Below are positions 36,169 through 47,912 of a stretch of DNA of 64,000 nucleotides, piece by piece (position 1 is the stretch's first letter; every line of letters begins with the position of its first letter). A program made the position numbers and the translations under genes. Below the pieces are notes generated by a model. The model saw nothing but the letters and a program-made list of their open reading frames with translations, had not been told where the DNA came from and did not search any database. Source of the stretch: Solenopsis invicta (taxonomy: Eukaryota > Arthropoda > Insecta > Hymenoptera > Formicidae); the NCBI RefSeq assembly GCF_016802725.1, contig NC_052673.1, forward strand, positions 3,912,037-3,976,036. The letters are read 5' to 3'.

Positions 36169-36589
36169 TATATAAAATAAAATAAGTTCAATAAGTATAG
36201 ACAAGCAACCCAAAACAATAAGTCGTAGAGAAAATAAACACAAATAAATAACTCCGCGGCGAGGAATAAATAGATACATGTAGAATCAGGTAATAAAATT
36301 GTAAATATAAATAGATTAAATTAAAGGAAATGCGTCCGTCAATAAAAATTGAAAAACATAAATAATTAAACAAATAAAAGACTTCAAAGAGAGTTGAAAC
36401 ATTCAATTAAATAATTTTCGGTCTACAACTGACTATTTACTTTCGCGCAAAAATAACCGCGCAGCGCTCTCATTAGTCTTCTTTGCCTTTTTTTGTAATT
36501 ATATATTAATTATATAATAATTATAATTTTTAATGAATCGTGTTATTTCAAAATATGCAATGTCCCGTGTGGAAATTTATCCGGAAATT

Positions 36590-37850
36590 AATCCATAGGT
36601 ATTTAATTATTCAATATTATTTCAATTATTCAATATTCAATTACATATTAAAAGACAATTTGGCTGCAGCGTTGGCAGGCGCGATAATCAAAAAAACAAC
36701 TCTAATATTTAACAGCGGCGAGATCAAATGGATGATGTCAGAGCGACGAAAATGTTCAGGCGAGAAGATACACAATGCAACAACGAACGAAAATTCAATA
36801 GTATAATACTCGCCTCAACGTCGCTTTTGCTCGAATACGAAATCGACAACTTTACAATAGAGTTTTTGACGCTCATCTCACCCTTCGGCAGTGGCACGAC
36901 ACGGAAATTCGGGTCTCTGCGTCTTTTCACTGGCCTCGTTTTTTTCCTGAAGGTCTGTCTCGGGGTACATTCGCAACACAAGTAAAGATGAAGCGTTGAC
37001 CCTGCAGGAGACCCGCGGTAACGCGCCCTACTTTCTGTAATTAGACCGCTTCCGCATTGGTCGCGGCCAGGTAGCTCCATCTTCGCGGGGTGCAAATTAC
37101 ACGGTTGTTAGGCGCGAGTGACATCTTTGGCATGAGACTCGAATACTACATCGTTAATTTTGTGTCCCCAAGAACCGATAGGGAGCGGCCACGTCCCGTT
37201 GACTAGGGTTAGTCTCCGTCTCGGGCCTGTGGTAATTCTCTCGCAGGGTTTCCTTAATTACCAGTGAACGTCCTCGCATTCATTCTTGTATGGTAGTTGA
37301 TGCAGTGGCTCCCTTTTATTCTGCCTCCAAAATGCCGATATTTTTGTCGTCTCTGTAAATAAATTTTTCGACAAAAGTATTTGTCTGTCCCGCAGAAAAT
37401 GATAAAATAGTGAGGGCGCTGCAACCTGTGGGCCCCCGCGTTTCGAGGTGCTCCGGCAATCTCTTAACGGCAACAGTAGTTTGCTTTTTCCGGGGCGAAC
37501 GAGACTTCAGGAACGTACCAAGATGATTATCGCATTTGTCGACTTTTCTCTCTAGCGCTTATACTCGCAATTTACTACAAACAAAGACGTCACAAAGACG
37601 AACACACGCACATGAACGCGCCAACAAAATTGCATCTGCTCCCGAACCGGGAGGACGCAGCATCCGTGTCGCGTCTCCATGATCGGGCCATGCGGTCTTT
37701 ATAACAAACGACGAACGCAAGTTGCCCCGTCACAACATATATGTCAACATTTAATCCAATCTTGAAAACACTTTTCATAAACTGATTATTGCATGGTTTG
37801 GGTACCTTCAACGAATTCTCTTTTACTGTCTCAATTATTTGAAAACGCTT
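36590..37850. other. CpG-rich unassigned block
   Basis: High CpG from about 36720 to 37720. The longest frame (minus, 37095-36724, 123 codons) has no domain I know. TGTGACGGGGCAACTTGCG (minus, about 37733) is reminiscent of an LTR start and TTTGTGACG of an end, but no matching LTR or coding region supports this. It could equally be part of a host 5' UTR. Confidence 0.35.
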
Positions 37851-38880
37851 ACTACAAAGCGGTAATTTAAATTTTGAGAATAAAAAAAGTCACAAGGTGT
37901 CACATCTAACAAGTATGATGCTTGCGAGATGATGTTACTCAAGTATCTGGTTTAACCAGTATGCAAAGGAACAATTGAGATTTATTCATATGTTTAATAG
38001 TTATTCGCATTATTTTTATTTGCATTATATTTTTTGTCAATATTTGCATATTAATTTCTTTTCCCATTGTTACTATTATATCTAAAAAAAAAACTAAAAA
38101 AAAATAAAACTTTGACAATAGCTCGATATTCTCACGTCATTTTTATAGGCTTTATATGGTTGATTTGAAGAGTGCAAATAAATTTATAGAAACAAAAGTC
38201 TCGTTTATTTTCACCTTTAATTTAGAGATACATTTATGATTATAGTTACTAAAGACATCATAAAATAATTAATAAAATAAAAAATATAAAAAGTAAATAA
38301 ATAAACAACATAATAAAATAAGTAAAACGAAATAAGTTAAATGTTAAAATTAAATAGTAAAAAAAATAAGTAATAAAATAAATGAAATAGAATCAAATAA
38401 AAAAAATTATTGCCTACGTACGTCATATTTTTGTGGGCAATAGGAACTTCATACAGCAATAACGATTACAGAAATTTTTCTAAAATTGTTAACGTGAAAG
38501 TACAGAAATATTAAATTTTAGTGAACAATAAGAATAAATATTGCATTATGAAACGAAATGCACTCCTAAACTTTTAAATCGATGATTTCTGAATGAAAAT
38601 TTTATTTGAAAATATTTTTATTCGAGATAGACAAATAAATTTTTATTTAAATAAAAAGTTAATTGTTATTTATAATAATTATTAAATAAAACTTTATTTG
38701 TTATTCCTTATTCTTTATTCGGAAAATTGCCCATCTCTGTTGAATAGTAATAATTGTTCTGAATAGTAGTTACTATAAATAATAATTGAATAGTAAACTA
38801 TTCATGTTGTTAAGATAGTTTAATTGAAAGCATGTTTTCTCAATGGCTTATCCAGCAAGGGAGAATTGCTTAGTAGTTAC
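37851..38880. other. AT-rich stretch, no gene seen
   Basis: Dominated by A/T tracts and TAAATAA-type low complexity near 38270-38410. Confidence 0.5.
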
Positions 38881-38899
38881 GCTCTGCATCGCGTGCGTT

Positions 38900-39693
38900 T
38901 TTAGCGTCGCAACATTTGATAACAATCGAAAGGTCATCGGCGTCTAAGCTCTCTTACGTCGAGTCCGTCCGTCGAGTCAGTCCTACTTTGTAAAAAGAGA
39001 CATTAAAACCGTTGCATCCAATGTACAGTTTTGTAATTTTATACAGTCCACTTAACGGCATAGCCGAGTCAAAAGCCTTTAATAGTGCAAACTTAGAAAA
39101 CACGTGCCAAGCATCGATCATAACAAAAAGGGTACTAACATCATGGTCCTTTGAGCCGGATAGTATCGGTCAAAAAGCAGAGCCATCAAGAGTGCTGAAA
39201 GCAACAGGGGAGACTAACAAAAGCGCGGTGTCGTATCTAGGCCGTTGACCGGTAAGCAAGCAAAGTATCCGATAAATGCAGCCTATTTACGCGTGTTTAA
39301 TAAATAGCAAAACAGGCGAGATTCATTATCGTAGAGCTTGGGTCCGCCATTTTGATTCGCAACGTGGTTCGCGAAAGATCCATGTCGCAGGATTTTATCC
39401 GACATTTTGAACCATTCAAGGCGTGGTTCATAAAACGCAAGAAGAAGAAAGCGTGACGTCATATCTCGAAAAAGCAACCAAATTTCGCGTTCCGAAAAGC
39501 AAGTAAGATCGCGCTCCGTACGACAGAACCTTGCGTTCCGAAAATAAGTTAGCGTTACGCGCAAACAAACCTCTCGTTCTGAAAACAAATTAAATCGGCT
39601 AAGCACATCTGAAGTTTGCGTTCTGAAATAAGTTAGATCGTGCTAGTCACATACAAACCTCGGGGTCCGTAAGTAAAGTGAGTACTGTTCACC
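38900..39693 (+). mobile_element. BEL/Pao element 5' region with tandem repeats
   Basis: Contains CATGGTCCTTTGAGCCGGAT at about 39142, a phrase I associate with the leader of insect BEL elements. A degenerate repeat with core GCGTTCYGAAAAYAAGTTAG follows (about 39485-39690, four to five units). The LTR itself is not clearly delimited. TACTTTGTAAAAAGAGACATT near 38980 may be its R/U5 part. Confidence 0.5.
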
Positions 39694-40770
39694 ATGACTG
39701 ATACGTGTAGCAGAGGAAACGGGAGCAGCGCCGCTCCATTAAAGCCTTTAAAAACAAAACGATCACAAATCAAAGGTCAATGCACAAGGGCCGCCACATG
39801 GAGAGCATAAAGGTGCAAAATACCTCTCTTATTGAATTGCGTCAGAGACTGCAGAAGTTTAGTGAAACCTGGGATTTTTTCAACGGCGTCCAGTTAGCGA
39901 TAGAGGAGATAGAAGCGAGTCCTGAAGATAAAACGCGTCACAAAGAAAAAAAGAGCATCTTTTGAAAAGAAGTATTTCGTGATCACTTCAGAAATTAAAT
40001 TGTTAATTGAGAACAAACTAAATACGCTTCCAGGAACAAATTTAAGTCATATTCCCCGTCAGGCAAGGGAAAGAACGCCCGCAACATGTGGTAGCGTTGG
40101 CAATGACTTAAAGTTTCCACGCGTTAATTTACTCATCTTTTCGGGTATATTTGATGAGTGGATACCCTTTCCCAACATGTTTAATAGCATGTTCAACAAA
40201 AACGCAGCGTTTTCCAACACTCAGAAGATGCAATATCTAATAGCATCGTTAAAATGTGAAACCCGGGATGTGATAAGTTCACTTGAAGTATCCGAGAAAA
40301 ATTATGTCGAAGCATGGGATATGCTGAGGGAGAGGTATGACGATAACAGCATCATCATATAAAAGCACATCAGTCGATGTTTGTAACAGCTATGATGAAA
40401 GAGGATCACGTAGTACTACGCCGTCTACTAGATAGCTTCCTCAAACATATGCGCGTACTAAAGGCATTAGGAAGACCCACCGACCAGTGGGATAATTTAA
40501 TCATCCACCTGATAACGAATTGTTTGGACCAAAAAACTAGCCAAGTCTGGGAGATCACGATAACCAGAGGCGAAGTCTGGACACTTAAAAAGCTAACAAA
40601 CTTTTTAGCATAGCATTGCAAAGCCTAAGAGACATTTGCGCGCGTTGGACGTCCACAGGCGTTAGAATCAAGGCAAAACAAAAGCAGTCAAGCTAAAGGC
40701 ACCACAGCGAACCTAGTAACAGCTGCCTACAAATGCGCCTATTGCGAGAAAGTCGGTCATTCAATATATA
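39694..40770 (+). pseudogene. BEL/Pao gag remnant
   Basis: Gag forms the particle in which BEL elements reverse transcribe. Frames in order: MTDTCSRGNGSS with RSQIKGQCTRAATW (39694), LRQRLQKFSETWDFFNGVQL (39820), FPRVNLLIFSGIFDEWIPF and NTQKMQYLIASLKCETRDVI (40120-40300), MKEDHVVLRRLLDSFLKHMR (40395), and a zinc-knuckle start CAYCEKVGH near 40735. This order matches the Pao gag family. At least three frameshifts (about 39800, 39960, 40365) and a stop after LTNFLA kill it. It ends abruptly at about 40770 within the knuckle, where an unrelated repeat begins. Protease, RT, RNase H and integrase are absent. Confidence 0.85.
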
Positions 40771-41000
40771 AGGGTGATTCAGAACAACCCATGTGTCCTT
40801 GCAAAGACATGTTCTTGAGTAAATTCTGAGACAATTTTTCCTTTACGAAAATTTTGTCCGACGCTTACTTTTTGAATTGTAAAAGGATAAAGTTAGCGAA
40901 TCATGGGCCGTGTACACGTGGTAGACGGAGGCGGCGCAACTCACCATCCGATGCGGGCGCTTACGCGGGGCACCCTTGCGATCACTGTTTGACAATTATT
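40771..41000. repeat. Terminal piece of a Tc1/IS630-like element
   Basis: Starts GGGTGATTCAGAACAACCCA and becomes CpG-rich (GTGGTAGACGGAGGCGGCG). The GGTGATTCAGAACAACC-type start is typical of short-TIR DNA transposon ends in insects. It truncates the BEL gag. No transposase follows. Confidence 0.4.
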
Positions 41001-41039
41001 CTGCCGCACAAAAGCATAAAACACATAAGCATACGCAAG

Positions 41040-41042
<3 letters not shown>

Positions 41043-41088
<46 letters not shown>
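41043..41088. repeat. (CA)n microsatellite
   Basis: About 23 uninterrupted AC units. Confidence 0.95.
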
Positions 41089-41090
<2 letters not shown>

Positions 41091-41389
41091 CTATTTCTGT
41101 CTGTCACTTACCTTGTACAGATTCGACATTTTTACTGTTGCAACTTGAATGAATTTCACGATTGTGGAGAAGTAATATAAAGACCCCTCACGTTTTTGTG
41201 TGACAAATTAATGTCGAGAAATACACCAAGTTTGTTACTCCTTTAAAAATTGTATCACAAAATTTTCACGGATTTACTCATACACTTGATGGATAGCACA
41301 AAAACAATTTGCGAACAATTCTATTATTTCATTATTATTAATCAGTATTAATAGTTAATTTCAAGTCAAGTAATTACTCGACTTGAGAT

Positions 41390-42000
41390 CACTTGAAATA
41401 AGAACGCGTAACATACACAACTCAACCTGAGTCGACACGAAGACTACTGGCGCCTGCATACCGCGGGAACGCTCGTCGCGCGGCAAAGTATGGCGCGGGG
41501 TCCCGGGGACGCAGGAACGTTTGCGCGGCAAGCGTTCCCGCGTCCAGTGTGCAGGAGCCATATGCTCGATGACAACAATCAAGCAGATTGAGGTTCTGAG
41601 AATCAATACAATCTGATTTATCGGTCTCCTATAATGTGATGCAAGATGATAAGTCAAGCTGCGACTTTGAGCACGTGAATGACCTTGAAGCATTTATAAT
41701 GCCAATGCACCAATGCCTGCTTGTAGCTTGTAGGGTACTGTAGCGAATGTCACAAAATTTCAAATGTCATAATTATTTTTTACAATATTTACTGATATTG
41801 TAAAAAATGTTGAATAAATTATAATTATTTAATTTTTATATTAAATTTAATATTAATATTAATATTAAATGTAATTTTTTTCGTTATTTGTGCACTAAAT
41901 TATTTGCGAAAACGGATTGTTCCATGAAATGAAATATTTGGTTGCCCTGAAATGGGCAGATCAATAATTATTTGATTACTCTGAAAAGAACAGATTTTGT
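41390..42000. other. CpG-rich patch then AT-rich DNA, unassigned
   Basis: A CpG-rich patch (41425-41570) contains GAACGCTCGTCGCGCGGC and a near-inverted GCGCGGCAAGCGTTCCCGCG. No recognised coding region. AT-rich beyond 41760. Confidence 0.35.
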
Positions 42001-42021
42001 AACGTCTATTCTTTTTTTATA

Positions 42022-42360
42022 ATAGATGTTCAAAATGTTCGCCTTCCATTGTGATGCATGCTCTCATTCGTCTCAATAAATTTGTCTGCATTCTCTCCAT
42101 AACTGCATCCTCGATGAACCAAATGGCATAGTGAAGCTTGTCATTTAGTTCTTCAATATCCTCGAGAAGTTACCTGTATATTTTTTCCTTGCAGTATTAC
42201 CACAAAAAAAATCTAATGGGTTAAGGCCGGGGATCTTGCAGGCCAGCGTATCGGGCCATATCGACCAATCCAACGTCTGGGAAATTGTTGGTTTAAAAAA
42301 TTTGTAACGATTCTGGCGTTATGTGGACCAGTACCGTCTTGTTAAAATATTATTTTGTTT
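42022..42360 (-). pseudogene. IS630/Tc1-mariner transposase C-terminal fragment
   Basis: The minus strand reads QDGTGPHNARIVTNFLNQQF, RRWIGRYGPIRWPARSP, then after frameshifts LNPLDFF and the tail ERMQTNLLRRMRACITMEGE with HFEHLL. This is the second half of a DDE transposase of the kind common in insect genomes, with the middle Asp (QDG..PHNAR) and the SPDLNPLDFF-like third-Asp region. The SPD Asp itself reads Ala. The N-terminal half and TIRs are missing. Confidence 0.7.
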
Positions 42361-42639
42361 TGATTTAAGAGCGGTACTTCTTTTAGAAAATTTGTAGATT
42401 TACTGTTAGATATGGTGAAGCCTGCAAAATCGGCTGAAAAAGATGAAAGGTGCTGATGTCGTATGCCTCTTTATATTCACATTCTATGATCAAGTGAATA
42501 TATTTTGGAATATATTACGGAACTATTTTCCATATTTTATTATATGTCGTTTATGTACTGCTGAGCCAAATATTTCTGCACTGCAATAAACGACACGCGG
42601 AATAATGGGATAAAGCGAATTGACTAATGCTTGACTAAT

Positions 42640-43012
42640 GACTTGACAAAATTTTAATACTTTATTGAGGCTTTCACAATAACGTCGGCGATGCACCGAA
42701 CGCGAGAACAGTCTCGAACCTCAAGTGCCCTTAATGGCACTGAGCCGCTTATTTATAGTGTTCGCGAGGAATGCTTCTGGAGGAATCCATCGTCGTCAAA
42801 GTTGTTTTCGACTTCCCTTGCTTATGCTTAGTCAGCAACGGCGATCCCGAATTCCTTCTCGAAGCTCGCGCAAACACCGGAGATCACGCTCTCTCCCGCT
42901 GCCGTTCACGCGTTGTCACGCCGCTGCTGGCTTGGTCGCGGCGCGAGAACGAGCGATTCGGCTGTCGAACATAGTTGGGTACGATCTCGCACAACTGCAG
43001 TAGCAAAGGATT
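42640..43012 (-). promoter_or_regulatory. Possible solo LTR (TATA box and AATAAA-type signal)
   Basis: On the minus strand a CpG-rich block leads to CACTATAAATAAGCGGC (about 42760), then about 95 bases later CCTCAATAAAGTATTAAAAT (about 42670). TATA box, short transcribed part and poly(A) signal in this spacing resemble an LTR U3-R. No partner LTR, primer site or target duplication was found. Confidence 0.35.
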
Positions 43013-43401
43013 TCTGTATTTCTTGCAAAAAGGTATTAGATAAAATGGTGATCTACTTTTTTGTAGGAGGTTGCAAAACGACAAGATAAAAACAAAAAGT
43101 TGATAATAATTATTTTGACAAAATATTTTGTGGGTAAGCAATTATTGGTTCTGTTGTAAAAATACTTTATCTATTATGCGCTTTCTAACTGTAATTTTGT
43201 AATAATGTAATATAAAAATGTTATTAGTTTTTGTTTGAAAAATCCAGAAACAAAGTTATATGACAGTATTGGTGATTTTCTCCTAACTTAGGATTGAATT
43301 CACACTTTATGGTTATCGTAGGGAGGCCTAAATCTCAATATATCGAATCAATATTTAATTAGTTTATAGAAAATGTAAGGATGACTAGAAATTCATGTTA
43401 C

Positions 43402-44094
43402 GTAATTGTGCACAATAGAGGACCCAGCTCCGTTCATATTGACCTTGACATACGTTATAGAGATAAGGATACTGAACAACTTTTCCTAATAAATTAATTA
43501 GCGCTCTTGTCCAGTTTTCAAGATATACTTAGAGAAAAGAAACAGTTTTTTTAATTATTTCAGAAATTATTCATTTTAGAAAAAATGTGTCAAATAAAAA
43601 ATAAAGCTTATAAAAAACTACAATTAAGGTTCTATATATATTTTACCTAACTCTAATGCTTTAGGAGTTATAACGAAAAAACCATTTTAAAAACTCTGAC
43701 AAATTCAAATTTTTACATGTCGTACAGAGAACGCGTGGGCGGGGGAGAAACTCCGTCCTTCCCTTTCCCGTATTTTTTCTCAAAATAAAAAAAAATTATT
43801 TTAAAAGAGTTTTTCTACTATAACAACTACAATATTGAAGTTAGGTAAAATATGTATATAATCTTTTTTATAGAGCTTATGACGAGCTTCATTTTTTGTT
43901 TGACACATATTTTTGTAAAATGAATATTTTTTGAAATAATTAAGAAAAACTGTTTTTTTTTCTCTAAGTATGTCTTGAAAACTAGACGAGAGCGCCAATT
44001 AATTTATAAGGAAAAGTTGTTTTATATCCTTGCTTCTATAACATATGTCAAGGTCAAAATGATTGGAGCTGGGTCCCCTATTGTGCACAATTAC
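43402..44094. mobile_element. Long-TIR foldback element, 693 bp
   Basis: Ends GTAATTGTGCACAATAGAGG and the near-exact complement at 44094 enclose arms of about 270 bp including GACCCAGCTCC, TTTTCAAGATATACTTAGAG and AAAATGTGTCAAAYAAAAAA. The inner arms and central C/G-rich patch (GGGCGGGGGAGAAACTCCG) resemble the element at 17178-18097. No coding region. Confidence 0.75.
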
Positions 44095-45579
44095 CATGTT
44101 TTGTAACGACTCTGCTTTATTGTGCACAGGCATAGTTCACCAGAATTCCAGTGCACGATTGGGGTCGAAGAGAATTAGACAAATGCTTTATATAATTAGC
44201 AGAAGTAGTTTTGTTATAAACAAATTACTTTGCATGTGTTATAAACTAATTACTTTGCATGTGTTACAAACTAATTACTTTGCATGTAACGTTATGCGGA
44301 TTGATATTCGATATGTGTTACACGGAATTAAACTTGTTGAATGTACAAGTTACAATACGGTATAAACGTACATGCAACATACGTAAAATTGGGAAAAATA
44401 TTGGGTACGTATTTTCGTAAGAAACAGCGGCAAATTTACAATTATTCCGATGAACCGATGGTAATTTCGCAAGTGTTTGTCGAAGCGGTTTCGGGAAATA
44501 TCATGTCAAGCTACATTGTTAGAAGGGATTTTGGGCATGAAAGGCCGAGGTGGTACAGGTACGTCTCGGTTATAATGTAATCACGGAACTATTTGACGAT
44601 ATTTAGGCTAAATCGTCGTTTGTATTTGATCGCGGCCGTAATCAACGTATAATGCAGGTTGTCTCGAGCGCGATCAGCTGTACGGGCTAATTTTAGAGAT
44701 ACACATTCAGCGCGGGCTAGTTTTTGTGCCGCTAGTTTGATGGACGCGGCGCGTTTCTTGGCGTTTCTTCTTACGGTCTTCTAACTGGAGTGCCTTGACA
44801 ATTTGGTTTATGGTTAATGCCCGTGTTGAAACGACGGATGCACCGACGACGCTGAGAACGCTCAGTGAAGGCAAAGACCACTTCACCCCTTTCATGCATT
44901 GGTGCAAGCGGAACGGATGCTGGCAAGGAAAAATCGGCTGTCAAAAACCTTTGATTAAGTCCAAGCACTTATGAGCTCGTAACTGACGTGGAGCGGGAAC
45001 AGAGTTTGGTCCGTCGGCTAAAAACTCTTAACAGAGACCAAAACGCATAATCTCAGAACGTATGATCCAGGAGGCTTCTTCGGAGAGACTAGTCAACGGG
45101 TTGGAGTACTCCGACTAGTTGGAGGCAAAAGGCCTTGTTTCTTCGAATCTCGAGACGTTGGAGACATCCGCCGGGTTTTCAGCTTCTTTCGGAATCCAGT
45201 ATTCCCTCCACTAACGATCGGTTTCGAGGAGCAAAGCACGCTACCAGTACAAGCTTATTAGCGCGTGCGCGATGTAATAGTATGGCGCGGTGGCGCCGAC
45301 TGAGTACGTGTATACTCTTACGGAGTGCCTTCTGGACGCTTTGTTACAATTTATATAGTCAAAGAAACCTTTTTTTTCTTTTGAAAGTGGAAATCTTCAA
45401 ACAGATGACGAGGGCACCAAAACCTGAAAGATTTGACTGCGGAAAGTACAATACTTCCGCTTACGCACTAAAACTACTTCCTCGCTCAACCTTGGGGAAA
45501 CGATCCACAATAGACCAGACTCGATTTTAGACGGTCAAAAATCGAAAAAGTAAATTACTATATTTTTTATTGTATATGA
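44095..45579. other. Unassigned, partly CpG-rich
   Basis: 44200-44290 holds three short tandem copies of AACTAATTACTTTGCATGTG. From 44600 to 45500 the sequence is CpG-rich with scattered short frames and no recognised domain. GGCGCGGTGGCGCCGACTG near 45285 could be element-derived. Confidence 0.35.
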
Positions 45580-45583
45580 TTAA

Positions 45584-46741
45584 CCCTTAAACACACCGAT
45601 CCTGTAAAATGCGGAAACATATTTTTGGGTCAGGGAGAATTTTTCAACTTTGAGAAGCTATAACTTTGATTACAATCAATATTTTTCTACGATTTTTTTT
45701 TAAACGAAAGTTCAAAATCTCAGGAGTGTGACTGCACAATCGGCATTGCCGAAAAATAATTTATTGTGAAGTTATAAAAGAAAAACCATTAAGCAAAAAA
45801 AAAAACGAAATTGGTTAAAAATCCACTTTTCCTTCAAAAAATCATATCTTCGCAACAAAAAACGTTTAAGGACTTTCAAATACGACGTTTTAAAGCTAAA
45901 GAGTCACACTTTCAAAATAAAATTTGGCAAAGTCATTCCTTTTAAAAAGTATAATTATGTAACATGGAGAATATGAGGTATTTTTGCGCATCTAAAAATT
46001 CACTTAAAAAAAAAGAATCATATCTTTGCAACAAAAAACTTTACAGAACTTTACAATATAGTGTTTTAAAACTAAAGATTCATACTTTCAAAAAAAATTA
46101 TGGTATTGTCATTCCTTTCAAAAATTATAATTATATAACAAAGAGAATATGAGGTATTTTTGTATATATAAAAATCCACTTTTTTTTTTAAATCATATCT
46201 TTGCAACAGAAAACTTTTAAGAACTTTACAATACGGCGTTTTAAAGCTAAAGAATCGTAATTAAAAAAAAAATTATGTCACTGCCATTTCTATTGAAAAA
46301 TATACCATAACAAGGCGAATATTAGATATTTTTGATTAATTCAAGGTGTCTAAAGTTGAAAATTGATGTGTTTCATAATATATTTTGGACTTTACGCAAA
46401 AGTCCTTTTTTCCACGGCACTATAGTATTTTAACTTTAGACAGAGAAACATACGTGTACGGATCTGTTTGAACGTGTTTTATCCAGTTTTTTTACATAAT
46501 ATTACTCACAAAAAAGTTTTGCTCATATACTATATAGGTCCCATTAACCCTAACAAAACTTTGCTGCCGTGCCGTTCGAATTCTAGTTGACCAAAAAAGT
46601 TGAACAACCATATCAATCGAAAGAGGAGATTTCAAACTTTTTTTACGTCTTGATCCGAACCTCCTATCTCATTCCGTCTTCACATAGCAAGCGTTCAAAA
46701 CTTTATATGGAGTCTTTCAGACCCACTTACGTGTTTAAGGG
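45584..46741 (+). mobile_element. piggyBac-type MITE, copy 2 (three internal repeats), 1158 bp
   Basis: TTAA (45580-45583), then CCCTTAAACACACCGATCC; the right end reads CCCACTTACGTGTTTAAGGG, then TTAA (46742-46745). Three tandem units start ATCATATCTT at 45841, 46018 and 46192 (periods 177 and 174). Each holds TGCAACARAAAAC, TTTTAAARCTAAAG and GAATATKAGRTATTTTTG. It is 191 bp longer than copy 1, about one unit. No transposase. Confidence 0.88.
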
Positions 46742-46745
46742 TTAA

Positions 46746-47144
46746 ATTAGATTCTAAAATAGCAGAAATACTTACAAGAAAAGAGCCAGAGGTGTCTGAT
46801 TTTAATAAGCCTTTAATATGCTATAATACAGATAAAAATAAGACATACATATTTTTTTATACGTGCCAATACTCACTTTTAGGGGGATGGAAGGGGGGAG
46901 GTAAAACACCTTTTTTTTCAAAACGTATATCGTCGAAACTAAGAGATAGAGAAAAATGTTCTAATTCAGAGTTAAATGGCTTGAAGAGTATTTTATAACA
47001 GTAAAAAAAATTTTTTAAATTTTTAATATTTGTCCCTAACACCTATTTTTTAAATGTTTATTTTTTTATAAGCAAAATAAAGCTTATTTTATTACGAATT
47101 CATTGATAAAGTTACGTTGCGACATTTCCATTTTCCAAAAATCA
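46746..47144. other. No supported gene
   Basis: AT-rich, with a GGGGGATGGAAGGGGGGAGG purine tract at about 46880. Confidence 0.4.
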
Positions 47145-47148
47145 TTAA

Positions 47149-47552
47149 CCTGTTGAGGTCAAACTTACAAATAGTAACACAACGGTCGCATGGGATGCAC
47201 TGCACCTCCCTGCAAAAAATCAAATGCCATTTACCAGCTTTTTGATGTTTTGTCGCAAAAATTTTATTGGCCATACCTTGAGGTCTGTTTTTTATCATCC
47301 AATAATTTTTTTTAATTACAATTTAACGTAATAAAAAAATTCAAATAAAAAGAAAACTGCAAAATTTGACTTTTTACAAAAAACCTCATAAAATTGTTAA
47401 TTTTTGAGATAATTCAACAAAAATTTAAGAGTGTATTCTCAAAATAGTATATTTTCAGATAAAGATTAGATTCATAGAAAGTTTTATTTAAATGGTCCGT
47501 GTGTCCTTAAAGTTAGCTTGGGGTCTTTTGAACTCCTAGTGACCTCAACGGG
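47149..47552. mobile_element. Second TTAA-flanked MITE, 404 bp
   Basis: TTAA-CCTGTTGAGGTCA at 47145 mirrors TGACCTCAACGGG-TTAA ending 47556. CCY ends plus TTAA point to piggyBac-type mobilisation, but the termini are unrelated to the CCCTTAAACAC family. A 68-codon frame inside (minus, 47298-47092) crosses the boundary and is probably not a gene. Confidence 0.6.
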
Positions 47553-47556
47553 TTAA

Positions 47557-47912
47557 AAGCCATTCCATAACGACCGCACGAGTGCGCGTATATGCGTGTA
47601 GGGATGTTTTTAAGCCTTTTATCTCACAATAAGAACATTTTATCTCTTATAGTTCCAACGATATACGCTTCAAAAGTAGAAAGCCGATTTTCTTTAAAGA
47701 GGTGTTTCACCCTTTAAAGTGAGATTGGGCACGTATAAAAAGTACGTGTCCCTTATTTTGATCTATACCAAAACATATTAAAGACTCGTTAAAATCGGAG
47801 GAGAACACCTCTGTTCCTTTCCTTGTTAGTATAATCTTCATTTTTAAAAAGTCGTTAAGATTAACGAAATACCAGAGGGTTTAAGCTTGCGCTTTGGTGT
47901 GATAAATAAAAT
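47557..47912. other. No supported gene
   Basis: Mixed-composition sequence with no repeat or domain recognised. Confidence 0.4.

Larger units (their letters stand above)
29710..36580. mobile_element. Long-TIR host element carrying nested insertions
   Basis: The left arm 29712-29883 (GAGAGTGCTGCGCGGTTATT, AAAGTAAATAGTCAGTT) continues after the non-LTR insertion at 34332-34375 (GACCGAAAATTATTTAA). It matches the reverse complement of 36395-36575 (TTAAATAATTTTCGGTCTAC, AATAACCGCGCAGCGCTCTC). The original element thus had TIRs of roughly 200 bp and an AT-rich interior, now split by a non-LTR copy in the left arm and a mariner in the interior. No transposase of its own was seen. Confidence 0.7.

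Noticed and set aside
37590..37811. LTR of a Ty3/gypsy element (TGTGACGGGG start)
   Set aside because: No matching second LTR, primer-binding site or coding domain; left as unassigned.
45135..45530. 131-aa plus-strand frame
   Set aside because: No domain, no homologous repeat in the window and no splice context; CpG-rich DNA makes such frames likely by chance.
47092..47298. 68-aa frame with CIPCDRC motif as a zinc-binding protein
   Set aside because: It crosses the edge of a TTAA MITE, is short, and the cysteine pattern matches no family I know.
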